From contig JABSSL010000008.1 of assembly GCA_013214355.1 (NCBI GenBank), positions 135,898 through 199,897 on the forward strand: a DNA stretch of 64,000 nt. Direction: 5' to 3'. Shown in pieces: positions 27,998 through 35,888 of the stretch. The notes beneath the pieces were generated by a model. It saw only the letters and a list, made by a program, of their open reading frames with translations, did no database searches and had not been told where the DNA came from. Source of the DNA: Saprospiraceae bacterium (GTDB taxonomy: Bacteria > Bacteroidota > Bacteroidia > Chitinophagales > Saprospiraceae). Position 1 is the stretch's first letter. Every line of letters starts with the position of its first letter. A program made the translations under genes and the position numbers.

Positions 27998-28114
27998 TTA
28001 TCCTACTAAAATATCTTGTTCAATGATTCCACCTTTGACTTCCTTTTGTTCTTGTGTGTTAAGTTCATCTACCAATCCTTTGAAATCGTTGATTGTGATC
28101 GAATTAGAGGTCAT
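27998..28114 (-). CDS. Small double-glycine-leader peptide (RiPP/bacteriocin-like precursor)
   Basis: A 38-residue peptide beginning MTSNSITINDFKGLVDEL and ending KEVKGG-IIEQDILVG. The acidic amphipathic leader with conserved-looking Leu/Val spacing and a GG site at residues 28-29 resembles leaders cleaved by C39-peptidase ABC exporters. The remaining core would be only 9 residues (IIEQDILVG). The gene has its own promoter element 40 bases upstream and an 11-bp-stem terminator directly after the stop, so it looks like a complete unit rather than a chance frame. No exporter or modifying enzyme lies beside it in this window. It may be a secreted peptide, a signal or an orphan precursor. Family assignment is by pattern only. 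Confidence 0.6.
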   Translation of the reverse strand: MTSNSITINDFKGLVDELNTQEQKEVKGGIIEQDILVG

Positions 28115-28164
28115 AATCGAAAAGTTTTGAGTTTTTTAATTTTTATCGCACTTCAAAACTATGA
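28112..28164 (-). repeat. Upstream block, copy 1 (promoter and leader of the GG peptide)
   Basis: This block, containing GTTTTGAGTTTTTT and TTTTTATCGCA plus an inverted repeat AGTTTTGA/TCAAAACT, recurs in very similar form at 28650-28701. Both copies end at an ATG read on the minus strand. Copy 1 includes the TAGTTTTG promoter element. Confidence 0.6.
28154..28161 (-). promoter_or_regulatory. Promoter -7 element for the GG-leader peptide
   Basis: On the minus strand it reads TAGTTTTG, an exact TAnnTTTG match. A clear -33 TTG at the usual distance is not visible. The predicted start near 28147 leaves a leader of about 33 bases. Confidence 0.5.
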
Positions 28165-28649
28165 CCAATAGGACCGATTCACGAGGACAGAAAAACAGAG
28201 GTGGTTTTTCAACGATTTACATAAAAAGAAACTGTTTATTGTTTAAAATACTGAATATCAATTTTTTAAAAAAACACTTTTATTCAAAAAGGTGCACTTC
28301 ATCTATTTTGTTCAACCTATATTAGCCAGTCATATTAAACTAAAAAGGAAAGTGAAGGAGTGATTTATAGTCTGTTGTGGAGCAATTTTATCAAAGAGAG
28401 TGGCTTCCGATAATTAAGATATTTTATCTTTGGAGCCAGAATTAGGGAAGAAAATTACATCTAGAATCTTCTGAACAATTAAGAACTTGCTTTGTTATAT
28501 TGATTGGAAAGTAAACAAAGTACAGTCTGTAAATGAAGATTTGCTACTTTAAGACGAGTTCTTCTCTTCTATCCAAAACATGATAAAACTGTTTATTCCG
28601 CAACAGTCTTTGGCGACTGAGCGTTATTATAAGACAATTTAAGAGGGGT

Positions 28650-28701
28650 CATTTTCGAAAGTTTTGAGTTTTTATTTTTATCGCAATTAAAACTTTTGAC
28701 C
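28650..28701 (-). repeat. Upstream block, copy 2
   Basis: Diverged copy of the block at 28112-28164, sharing CGAAAG, GTTTTGAGTTTTT and TTTTTATCGCA. Its inverted repeat is kept in altered form (AAAGTTTT/AAAACTTT), but the promoter match TAGTTTTG has become AAGTTTTA. The frame that follows (28652 down to 28593) encodes only 19 residues and no GG motif, so this looks like a decayed duplicate. Confidence 0.5.
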
Positions 28702-28930
28702 CCTACTTTACTCTTATAATTCAACTCATATCCCGACTTACGCCAATTTTTCCCATTCCCAAACAGCATTTCATAGCTCCAGTTTGCTTAAAAGAACTAG
28801 CTAAACCTGATTGTAGCCTTTAGGTGGTCCAAATTATTGATTGGTGTACTTTCACATTCTTCCTTATTTCAAGACTTGACAAGACAACTGTAATATTTCC
28901 ACTGTTCATCCGGCTGTTATCATAAGTTGC

Positions 28931-28958
28931 GGTAACCACTGAGCGATGGCTCGTTACC
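28931..28958 (+). promoter_or_regulatory. Stem-loop upstream of the helical-repeat gene
   Basis: GGTAAC (28931-28936) pairs with GTTACC (28953-28958), and GAGC (28941-28944) pairs with GCTC (28949-28952) around a GATG loop, leaving a 4-base bulge. A second hairpin, CTGACA/TGTCAG, follows at 28979-28997. Both lie within 150 bases of the start at 29073 and could be leader structures or a terminator of upstream transcription. Confidence 0.35.
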
Positions 28959-29072
28959 CTTCAATGCTTTTTGATTTTCTGACAATTTTTGTGTCAGAGA
29001 AGGTACTTTTTTTCTGTATGGCCATAACCAAAAACTTGGACAACAGTCTGGCTCTCCCTAAATGCAAGCAGG

Positions 29073-30599
29073 ATGAAGAATCTTAGAGAAATAGTTCAAA
29101 TAGTCAATTCTATAAGACTCAAGACAACAGATCTGATCACAATTGACCAAGCTAACAAGACCAAAACCAGGATTTTTTACGAAAAGCTACTAGCTGAGGA
29201 CTTCAGTTCAGATAAAGAAGCAGCCGCTTTTTTCTTTAATAGTCCTCCCAGTCATTCCAATTACAAAAACCTTAAGCGGTCTTTGCGTGAAAAACTAATC
29301 AGTAGCCTCTTCTTTATTCCTACCAACCTAGCCCATAGCGATTATGAGCGGGCCTACCTATCTTGTTCTAAAAACCTCTTTGCAGCGAAAACGATGATCC
29401 ATCTCGGCGCTCGGTCTCCAGGTACTACCCTGACGATAAAGGTTTTTAATAAAGCAATGGAATATGAATTAACCGAGTTTATCATCATGTCTAGCAAGCA
29501 TTTGCGACTTCATTATGGATCTCGAATGGGCGATTTGGAGAAATTCGATTATTATGATCAGATCTTCAAAAAATACCTAAAGATTTGGGAAGCGGAGGCT
29601 TTGGCAGAGGGCTTTTATGTTACGATTATGTCCCATTATATCAAGAGTAAAGCGGCTAATAATAGCATTCACGAGAAAGCCGAATACTTCTATGCAGAAC
29701 TCAAGCCCTATCTGCAGCAATACGACTCTCCCTATCTACACTTCGTTGCTTACTATATTCGGACGCTGACCACCATGACGGCTAATAATTATCAGGCAAC
29801 CATAGATATCTGTGAAGATGGGATCAAGTTTTTCGAAGCTAAACCTTTTACTTATAAGAATCCGCTATCCATATTTTATCATAATCTACTAATCTGCTAC
29901 ACGCAGTTAAAAAATTTTGAAAGAGGCAATGCAGTGGCTAGCAAGGCCATTCATCTTTCAAGAGCGGGAACCCACAACTGGTTCATCAACAAAGAATTGC
30001 ATATGATCCTTGCCTTACATTCAAAGCGGTATAATGAAGCCAAGGTGATTTTGGAAGAGGTATTGGACCACTATAAATTTAAATCTTTGGTTTCTCATCT
30101 GAAGGAGAGATGGTTGATCAATCATGCTTACATTAATTTTCTCATCTTTATCAATAAAATTGATGTCCCTGAAGCACAAAAGGAAAACTTCCGCTTGGCA
30201 AAATTCTTGAATAGTATTCCGATCTTCTCCAAGGATAAAAGTGGACTAAACATCCCCGTCTTGATCATACAGATCTTGTTCTTCATCGTCAAAAAGGACT
30301 ATGATCAATCCATTGATCGATTTGATGCTATCAAGAAGTATCTTTCTAGATATTTGCGAAAGGATGACAATTTTAGGAGTAATTGCTTCATTAATATGCT
30401 ATTGCAAATTCCGGCCTCCAACTTTCATCGCGCTGGAGTAGAAAGGCGTGCGAAGAAGTACGTCGAAAAGCTTCTCTCTTCTCCACTTGAAATTGCCAAA
30501 CAATCCCATGTCATTGAGATCATACCTTATGAGGATCTATGGGAAATCGTCATGGATTCACTGAGTCCAAAGTTTTATCATTTACGTAAAAAGACTTAG
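29073..30599 (+). CDS. Helical-repeat (TPR-like) protein of unknown function
   Basis: A 508-residue soluble protein with no signal peptide. The sequence is dominated by helices with repeated aromatic and alanine positions (for example KAEYFYAELKPYLQQYDSPY and YNEAKVILEEVLDHY), typical of tetratricopeptide-type superhelices that bind other proteins. No catalytic motif is visible. I recall similar proteins being encoded beside core metabolic genes in Saprospiria, but I cannot name a family. It is followed after only 3 bases by the 5-formyltetrahydrofolate cyclo-ligase gene, so the two are probably cotranscribed. Confidence 0.8.
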   Translation: MKNLREIVQIVNSIRLKTTDLITIDQANKTKTRIFYEKLLAEDFSSDKEAAAFFFNSPPSHSNYKNLKRSLREKLISSLFFIPTNLAHSDYERAYLSCSKNLFAAKTMIHLGARSPGTTLTIKVFNKAMEYELTEFIIMSSKHLRLHYGSRMGDLEKFDYYDQIFKKYLKIWEAEALAEGFYVTIMSHYIKSKAANNSIHEKAEYFYAELKPYLQQYDSPYLHFVAYYIRTLTTMTANNYQATIDICEDGIKFFEAKPFTYKNPLSIFYHNLLICYTQLKNFERGNAVASKAIHLSRAGTHNWFINKELHMILALHSKRYNEAKVILEEVLDHYKFKSLVSHLKERWLINHAYINFLIFINKIDVPEAQKENFRLAKFLNSIPIFSKDKSGLNIPVLIIQILFFIVKKDYDQSIDRFDAIKKYLSRYLRKDDNFRSNCFINMLLQIPASNFHRAGVERRAKKYVEKLLSSPLEIAKQSHVIEIIPYEDLWEIVMDSLSPKFYHLRKKT

Positions 30600-30602
30600 T
30601 GC

Positions 30603-31169
30603 ATGACCATCATTGACCAAAAGAAAGATCTGAGACAACAAATGCGGGGCCGTCGTGCCACCTTGCCCAATAGCGTCAAGGCCGAGTATGACCAATGGAT
30701 CTGCCAGGCTTTATGGGATAGGATCGAACAACATCAATGTCGGAAGATTCACCTCTACCTCCCCATGCATACAGAAATCAATATCAAACCCTTGATTGGT
30801 AAACTGCTAGCACAGGGACTGACGGTGGTAGCGCCTAGGGCATTGCGCCAAGGCCATTTTCAAAACCTAATTCTGCAGGAGCTAGAAAAAGTGGAGAAAG
30901 GCATCTTTGGAACGACTTATCCTGCGGGGGAAGAAGTATTCTCTGGTACTTACGATATGATTATCGTCCCCGGCCTAGCTTTCGATCAACATCTCTACCG
31001 ACTCGGATATGGCGGCGGCTATTACGACAACTTCATGGTTCACCATCCTAGTACCCGCAAAGTGGGACTGGCTTACCCTTTTCAAGTCGTCGACAGCGTC
31101 CCAACGGAGTCCCATGACCTGAAATTAGACGAAATATTGGTCAACCCTAATTTTCTCAGCTTAACATAA
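30603..31169 (+). CDS. 5-formyltetrahydrofolate cyclo-ligase
   Basis: The 188-residue enzyme converts 5-formyltetrahydrofolate and ATP to 5,10-methenyltetrahydrofolate in one-carbon metabolism in the cytosol. The N-terminus has the basic KKDLRQQMRGRRATL segment of the family, and the C-terminal half has the hallmark PGLAFDQHLYRLGYGGGYYD block (about 126-145) that forms the nucleotide and substrate pocket. Length is normal. A strong hairpin terminator follows 10 bases after the stop, closing the two-gene unit. Confidence 0.93.
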   Translation: MTIIDQKKDLRQQMRGRRATLPNSVKAEYDQWICQALWDRIEQHQCRKIHLYLPMHTEINIKPLIGKLLAQGLTVVAPRALRQGHFQNLILQELEKVEKGIFGTTYPAGEEVFSGTYDMIIVPGLAFDQHLYRLGYGGGYYDNFMVHHPSTRKVGLAYPFQVVDSVPTESHDLKLDEILVNPNFLSLT

Positions 31170-31179
31170 GTGGCCTGGA

Positions 31180-31212
31180 AAGATAAGTGAGCCTTATCTT
31201 CTTCTGCTTTTA
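31180..31212 (+). terminator. Intrinsic terminator after the cyclo-ligase gene
   Basis: AAGATAAG (31180-31187) and CTTATCTT (31193-31200) form a perfect 8-bp stem with a 5-base loop, followed by a T-rich tail (TTCTGCTTTTATC region). Confidence 0.7.
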
Positions 31213-31590
31213 TCTATTGCAAATTCCCTGTTAGAACTCAGAAGATAGTCCCGCAAGAACCAGCCCTTAGAGCAGGGCTTCTCCCTCTTACTTTTCATAC
31301 AAAGTTCATCCTGCACATCGTATTTAAATAGTAAAGATACCCTTCCACCCTTCATTTGCCTTTCTTCTTTTCAATTTGCAAAAACCCCAATTACTCTCAT
31401 AACTAAATGGTTATCAGATACAAAACACCAATATCCGTTATAGACAGGTGTTTTTAAATTAATTTTTTTTACCATAAGTGCTAACAAAGTTGTCTTTAAA
31501 GCTACTTATAATTGAGCGCTGGAAGCTGAAAGCATCAAACGCCAGATTTTCTACAGCAATAAAATAATTACACCTAAACTCCACTTTGCC
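31213..31590. other. Intergenic region with no gene seen
   Basis: About 380 AT-rich bases between the terminator and the truncated secreted-protein gene. I see no good ORF, RNA gene or exact promoter match. Confidence 0.5.
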
Positions 31591-32346
31591 ATGAAAAGAC
31601 TTCTACCCCTGTCTTTACTTTTTCTGCTTTTTGGACAATTTTGGTCAAGTCCCGGATTACAGGCTGCCAACAATGTCCAATCCGTTCATTGGATTTTTCA
31701 TAGCTTCGACGAATTTGGTCAGTACTTTATTCCTTCTACCTCCAGCCTAGCCCATAAAAAGCCAGTGCTGGACTATCGATATCTCTCCACAAATAATACG
31801 GTCAATTCCTTCGAGTCATTAGCTGCTGGGGAGACTTGTGCTGAGACTATCCCCATTAGCTGTGGGGAGTCAGTTCAATTTAACCTAGGATTAGGTGATG
31901 GGCCACAGTACTGGACAAATACCCAATGCCTGCCTAGCGGTGACCAGCTAGGCGAAAACCGACACTATTCCATCACGGTCCCCAACAATACTGACCTCCA
32001 GATTGACCTAGACCAAGCCGAAGGAGATTACAGTAGGATTATGGTTTTCCAAGGATGTTCCCCTGGCGATGGCCGATATAGTATTGGTACCTGCTATGGT
32101 CAAGATGAGGGCAATAGCTCGCAAGGCCCTTCGCTTAGTCTCAATAATCTCGAAGCAGGCACCTATATCATTGGAATAGATTGGCAAAATGTAGATGGTT
32201 TTGGAACAAGCTTTGGCTCCGATTTCGTCCTTTCAGTGAGTTGCGGCGCAGCAAACCCTTGTACCAGCCCTGCTACTATCTTATCGTGTGGCCAACCCAG
32301 AAATGGCAATAACTTTAGTGCCAATAACAGTAATGTCCGGTTATAA
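31591..32346 (+). pseudogene. Secreted cysteine-containing protein, truncated by an insertion sequence
   Basis: The 251-residue product begins with a clear signal peptide (MKRLLPLSLLFLLFGQF... to about residue 25) and continues as an extracellular beta-rich protein with paired cysteines (CAETIPISCGESVQFNL, CTSPATILSCGQP). The last codons and the stop (CGG TTA TAA) come from the inverted repeat of the IS element at 32328-33628. The repeated C...ILSCG motif suggests that a longer repetitive protein, probably with a C-terminal type IX sorting domain, was cut. No continuation of the frame is visible beyond the right end of the element, so the 3' part is missing. Confidence 0.7.
32328..32343 (+). 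repeat. IS left inverted repeat
   Basis: CAGTAATGTCCGGTTA; pairs with the right repeat with one mismatch. It also supplies the transposase stop codon and the final sense codon before the stop of the truncated secreted protein. Confidence 0.8.
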
Positions 32347-33510
32347 ATCAAAGATATTCAGTTGGTTACGATTGGGGGTGTTTGGTTTTTTGGTATTAAC
32401 ATTAGTAATCAGTTGATTTACAGGCATTTTGCTCAGTGCCGACACACTCAATATTTGTAATATTTCATTCAAAGAGTGTTGGGATTTGAGCTTATTTTTA
32501 AGAATAGCTACGAGCACAAAGGTGCACACGGCAATCCATATTTGAGTTTTAACTGCGTTGGGTGTTTCGCCCCAAAATCGTTTTATACGTAGGTGTTGTT
32601 TGATCCATTTGAAGAAGATCTCTACTTTCCAGCGATTCAAATATAGAATCACGATTTGCATAGTCTTAGCTTCAAAATGGTTCGTCAAATAGACGTATTG
32701 AATTTCATGCTCGGCATCATAAAACTTAATTCGCCTGAGTTTTTCAGGATAGTTTTTTGAGGCATAATACCCTTTTAGCCGAACCGTTTGGTCGCAACGC
32801 AGTCCAGTTGATTTGTCTACCTGTCTGGAATAGATTCGTTCACAGGACAAGTTCTTTTTCGCACGGATGACAAAGAAGGCCCCTGATTGATGGATCCTAT
32901 AAAGTCCACTCCAATCAGTATATCCTCTGTCCATGATATAGAAGGCATCAGGTTCAAACTCAAGTATGTTCAAAACATTGACATCATGATACTTACCGTC
33001 TGAGATGTAGATAAAACAAGGTATTTCGCACTTCACATCTAATAAGGTATGAAGCTTGATGGCGGCTTTATGCTTACGGAAACGGGCCCACCAAAAGACA
33101 TTTAAGCATAGTTCAATGGTTGTCGAATCCAAAGCATAAATGATATTGTTTAGGTCAATCTCAGTCGGACTGCGTTGATATAGCTTGCGTGCTTTTGCAA
33201 TCAATTTATAAGCCAAAGCTTCATAAATCTGATAATCACGACTTTCATTGGCATCAGCTAGGGTTGATCGTTTTACTCCTTGTGTAAAACCAAGGTGATA
33301 CAACTTCTCTTGATGAGCATTTAGGCAAGTAACGATATCACGCAAACTTTCACGATGAGTCAATTGACCAAAGCTCATACATAGGAATTGATGCCAACAA
33401 CTGAAACTGCGAACTCTGTAGTTTCCATTGTACTTGTCTACCAATCTATTGAAGCTCTGGCGGTGAATCAAACTCATCAACTGAGAAAAAACGTAGGTTC
33501 CTTGATGCAT
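32341..33510 (-). CDS. IS4-family DDE transposase
   Basis: The 389-residue transposase carries the IS4-type catalytic triad: Asp128 (YALDSTTIE), Asp194 (YIMDRGYTDW) and Glu297 within the YREK signature (Tyr290, Arg293, Glu297, Lys304). The N-terminal region (SQLMSLIHRQSFNRLVDKY) matches the DUF4372-type domain common in Bacteroidota IS4 transposases. The frame is complete and its stop codon lies inside the left inverted repeat. It runs opposite to the gene it interrupts. Confidence 0.93.
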   Translation of the reverse strand: MHQGTYVFSQLMSLIHRQSFNRLVDKYNGNYRVRSFSCWHQFLCMSFGQLTHRESLRDIVTCLNAHQEKLYHLGFTQGVKRSTLADANESRDYQIYEALAYKLIAKARKLYQRSPTEIDLNNIIYALDSTTIELCLNVFWWARFRKHKAAIKLHTLLDVKCEIPCFIYISDGKYHDVNVLNILEFEPDAFYIMDRGYTDWSGLYRIHQSGAFFVIRAKKNLSCERIYSRQVDKSTGLRCDQTVRLKGYYASKNYPEKLRRIKFYDAEHEIQYVYLTNHFEAKTMQIVILYLNRWKVEIFFKWIKQHLRIKRFWGETPNAVKTQIWIAVCTFVLVAILKNKLKSQHSLNEILQILSVSALSKMPVNQLITNVNTKKPNTPNRNQLNIFDL

Positions 33511-33612
33511 TGATACCCTCTTTTGGGTATTCTAGTTATTTCAAATCCGTCACAAATAAAAATCAGTGTAAAACACTCTTTTTTAGACGGTTAATTAGCA
33601 ATTATTATTTCT

Positions 33613-33628
33613 TAACCGGACACTACTG
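33613..33628 (-). repeat. IS right inverted repeat
   Basis: Read on the minus strand it is CAGTAGTGTCCGGTTA, matching the left repeat at 15 of 16 positions. About 100 bases separate it from the transposase start codon. Confidence 0.8.
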
Positions 33629-34350
33629 GTTTTAGGTTATTAATAATTCTATAGTTAGTTTTCGTATTCTTGACATTTTAACTACCTATAAACTAGAACT
33701 CATTCAACATTCTTGCACTGCTTCTCTTTCTCAATTGCATCAACAATATCTATCCTTCCACCTCATCAAACAAGCCCACTGCAATGCCTGTCCAGTGATT
33801 ACAATATCTGTCCAGTGGAATGTAAAATTTGTCCAGTTCAGCGAGGATAAAGGGGCGCTTACTTCGAGGATTTATCCCTTATTTTTCCTCCAATTGATCT
33901 TGGCCCCAGTCCTTATTGCTCTTCCAGACTGTTTGTGAGGATACCTTTTATGCTAGATAGATTTGGTCAGCATTATTCTTGATAACAGATCTCTTTTGAT
34001 CACTAAATCAAAGGTATAGACATACCCCTCCAAAGCACTTGGATAAAGCGTTCAAAGACTTGCCGCTGTGTTACTTAGGCGATTTAAAACTTGACTGCTC
34101 GTTACATTAGGATATTCAAAAAGAGGGTAAGCTGTTGAAGGATAGCTATTTACGTGTTTCACTCGGCGCACTGCCAAAATATTGAAAAAAAGCGCTGGAA
34201 AGATGAGCGGGAGATACCAAAACACAAGGCCTCTTACCCCCAAGGAGACCTTGAGGACATTCCTAGGCTTGGCATTTACCCCTAGCTGCTCAGCGGGGAA
34301 AGAAACCTATGATAGTGGAGCCTTAGTTCAGCAGCTGTAACCGCTATAGC
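33629..34350. other. Intergenic region right of the IS element
   Basis: About 720 bp without a convincing gene. It contains a triple TGTCCAGT repeat at 33788-33838 and short open frames that do not look like proteins. The lost 3' part of the interrupted secreted-protein gene is not found here. Confidence 0.5.
33788..33838 (+). repeat. Three direct copies of a TGTCCAGT motif at 20-21 bp spacing
   Basis: CTGTCCAGTG at 33788-33797, CTGTCCAGTG at 33808-33817 and TTGTCCAGTT at 33829-33838. The spacing equals two helical turns. Multiple short terminal repeats of this style occur at the ends of IS21-family elements, so this may be the relic end of a lost element; a protein-binding array is the alternative. 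Confidence 0.5.
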
Positions 34351-35250
34351 TCATTTGACTGGGCTGCGAAATTTTTCAACGACTTTCAAATCCACCCAGT
34401 AAATGTTGGAGAAGGCAGCGTTTTGCCATTTTTCTCTTCTCGAAAAAAACAGAAAGCGTTCATCCGGCGAAATGTAGGGCGCAAATTCCAGGTATTCCGT
34501 ATTGATGATATTGCCCAGGTTTTGGGCAGCTGTCCAATTACCATCAGCGTCAACAAAACTGATAAATAAATCACTTTGGTTAGCCGTCAAGCTATCCGTG
34601 GCGGCGAAGATCATATAGTCCTCATTCGGAGAGATACACGGATCCCTGGTATCCTTGCTGTTGAATGGGCTATCTAATTTAACTTTTGAGCTATACTCGC
34701 CCTCCTCTAAGCTTGCTTTGAACACGGTCCCATTCGTAAAATACAGATTCTGGTTTCGCGCGAAAGTGACGTACCAATCATCCTTTTCGGTACTCACCTC
34801 AGTCATTTTCGTTGGGGCAGCCCAATCTCCATCTGCGGTTCTTTGCGAGTGCCAAAGGTCCGGCGGATAATCCGCCACGAAATACAAACTTTGGTTATCC
34901 GGTGAGATCATGGGCTCCCCAATAAACCACTCGTTTTCATATTCAAAGTCAGTGACAAATTGAGGCGTATCTACCAAAATTTCATTCCTTAGTCTCCTAA
35001 CCCGCAGCATACTTTCATATCGCCAGATAGCCGAGTCCGTAATAGTAAAAAGGTGCTCTACTCCATCGGGGCTCATGGTCAAATTCTGCTGTAATCGCCC
35101 CTCAAGGTTCACTATTCCAACAGCGTATTTCTTAGGGATCAAGTCTGGGTAATCAGGGTCCAGGTACGAAACGCCATCGCCACATGCAGTGATCATCGCG
35201 GCAATAAGTAGGAGAATGGGTGTTATTCTATCGGTTATGATCCTGCTCAT
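34351..35250 (-). CDS. PD40/TolB-like beta-propeller lipoprotein
   Basis: The 299-residue protein begins with a lipoprotein signal (LLLIAAMITACGD, Cys at about residue 23), so it should be anchored to a membrane facing the periplasm or cell surface. It contains repeats of the PD40 type (MSPDGVEHLF, ISPDNQSLYFVADY, ISPNEDYMIFAATD, ISPDERFLFFSRR), which form a beta-propeller that usually binds protein or glycan. No enzyme motif is visible. The nearest same-strand genes are the broken kinase gene and the S41 peptidase upstream, but a regulatory link is not evident. Confidence 0.85.
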   Translation of the reverse strand: MSRIITDRITPILLLIAAMITACGDGVSYLDPDYPDLIPKKYAVGIVNLEGRLQQNLTMSPDGVEHLFTITDSAIWRYESMLRVRRLRNEILVDTPQFVTDFEYENEWFIGEPMISPDNQSLYFVADYPPDLWHSQRTADGDWAAPTKMTEVSTEKDDWYVTFARNQNLYFTNGTVFKASLEEGEYSSKVKLDSPFNSKDTRDPCISPNEDYMIFAATDSLTANQSDLFISFVDADGNWTAAQNLGNIINTEYLEFAPYISPDERFLFFSRREKWQNAAFSNIYWVDLKVVEKFRSPVK

Positions 35251-35346
35251 TCGCTTAGTCTTTAGGTCTAGGTGATTTCAAAGGTCTATCTCAGAACATC
35301 TGTTTAATTGGAATAGTATTCTATTATACTACAAGGCCTCATTTTT

Positions 35347-35871
35347 TTATATCTCATCGGACCTCATGATCTCTTGTACTAACTTACTGACCGTTTCTTC
35401 CGCAGTTTCTTTTCCATTGTCAAGGTAGTGCTCAGCCCCAATGCTGTCCCTTAATTCTATATATCGATCATACAGCTGATCGATCATTGCCCGACCACTT
35501 TCCCAACAATCTCGCTCCTGATCTCTTCGGTAGATTACTTCGCGTGCTGGTAATAAGACTTTTAGCATTAAATTCGATTTGAAAGCCTCTTTGAACTTTG
35601 CAAGGTAAGCCTCTCCTAGTATCACATAATCGATCAAAATGGTCCGCTCTTGATCATGAAAATAACGCTTACTCAATTCCAGGATTTCATCCTTAACCAC
35701 CTTAAGTTTCTCCGGGTGCTTGGTGATATAGCTTACTTCTGGAAATAGCCTTTTTGCTATTTCATCTCCGCTAAGGTAGTGAGCATCAATGCGAGCAAGC
35801 AACAAACTTGAAATCGTTGTTTTCCCAACTCCACAGGGTCAGGTTAAGATTATTACTTTCGGATGTTTCAT
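35347..35871 (-). pseudogene. P-loop kinase/ATPase gene interrupted by one in-frame stop
   Basis: From the ATG at 35871 the frame reads MKHPKVIILT-stop-PCGVGKTTISSLLLARIDA and then stays open to 35347. The stop (TGA, 35841-35839) replaces the residue expected to be Gly at the beginning of the Walker A loop (G-x-x-x-x-GKT). A GGA to TGA change would explain it. The rest encodes a small AAA-17/zeta-toxin-like kinase domain of about 174 residues. An ATG or GTG start after the stop would lack the complete nucleotide-binding loop, so the gene is probably inactive unless the stop is a sequencing error or is read through. Confidence 0.7.
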
Positions 35872-35888
35872 TACCTTCAGGGCTGCTT

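Larger units (their letters stand above)
28165..29072. other. AT-rich intergenic region (about 900 bp)
   Basis: No convincing gene is seen. It holds the second copy of the upstream block (28650-28701), a 19-codon minus-strand frame starting there, and two stem-loops close to the next gene (28931-28958 and 28979-28997). Base composition is markedly AT-rich compared with the flanking genes. Confidence 0.6.
32328..33628 (-). mobile_element. IS4-family insertion sequence (about 1.3 kb)
   Basis: One transposase gene is flanked by inverted repeats: CAGTAATGTCCGGTTA at 32328-32343 and, on the other strand, CAGTAGTGTCCGGTTA at 33628-33613 (15 of 16 identical). I see no clear target-site duplication beyond the repeats. 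The element ends inside the coding sequence of the secreted protein at its left side. Both ends and the transposase are intact, so it may still be mobile. Confidence 0.85.

Noticed and set aside
28593-28652. 19-residue minus-strand frame after the second upstream block
   Set aside because: It begins at the right place but lacks a GG motif and a promoter match and is too short to support alone; reported only as part of the duplicated block.
33735-33938. 67-codon plus-strand frame right of the IS
   Set aside because: It runs through the TGTCCAGT repeat array and has no protein-like pattern.
34052-34243. 63-codon minus-strand frame with a hydrophobic N-terminus
   Set aside because: Composition past the first 25 residues does not look like protein, there is no supporting context, and it lies in a spacer full of similar short frames.
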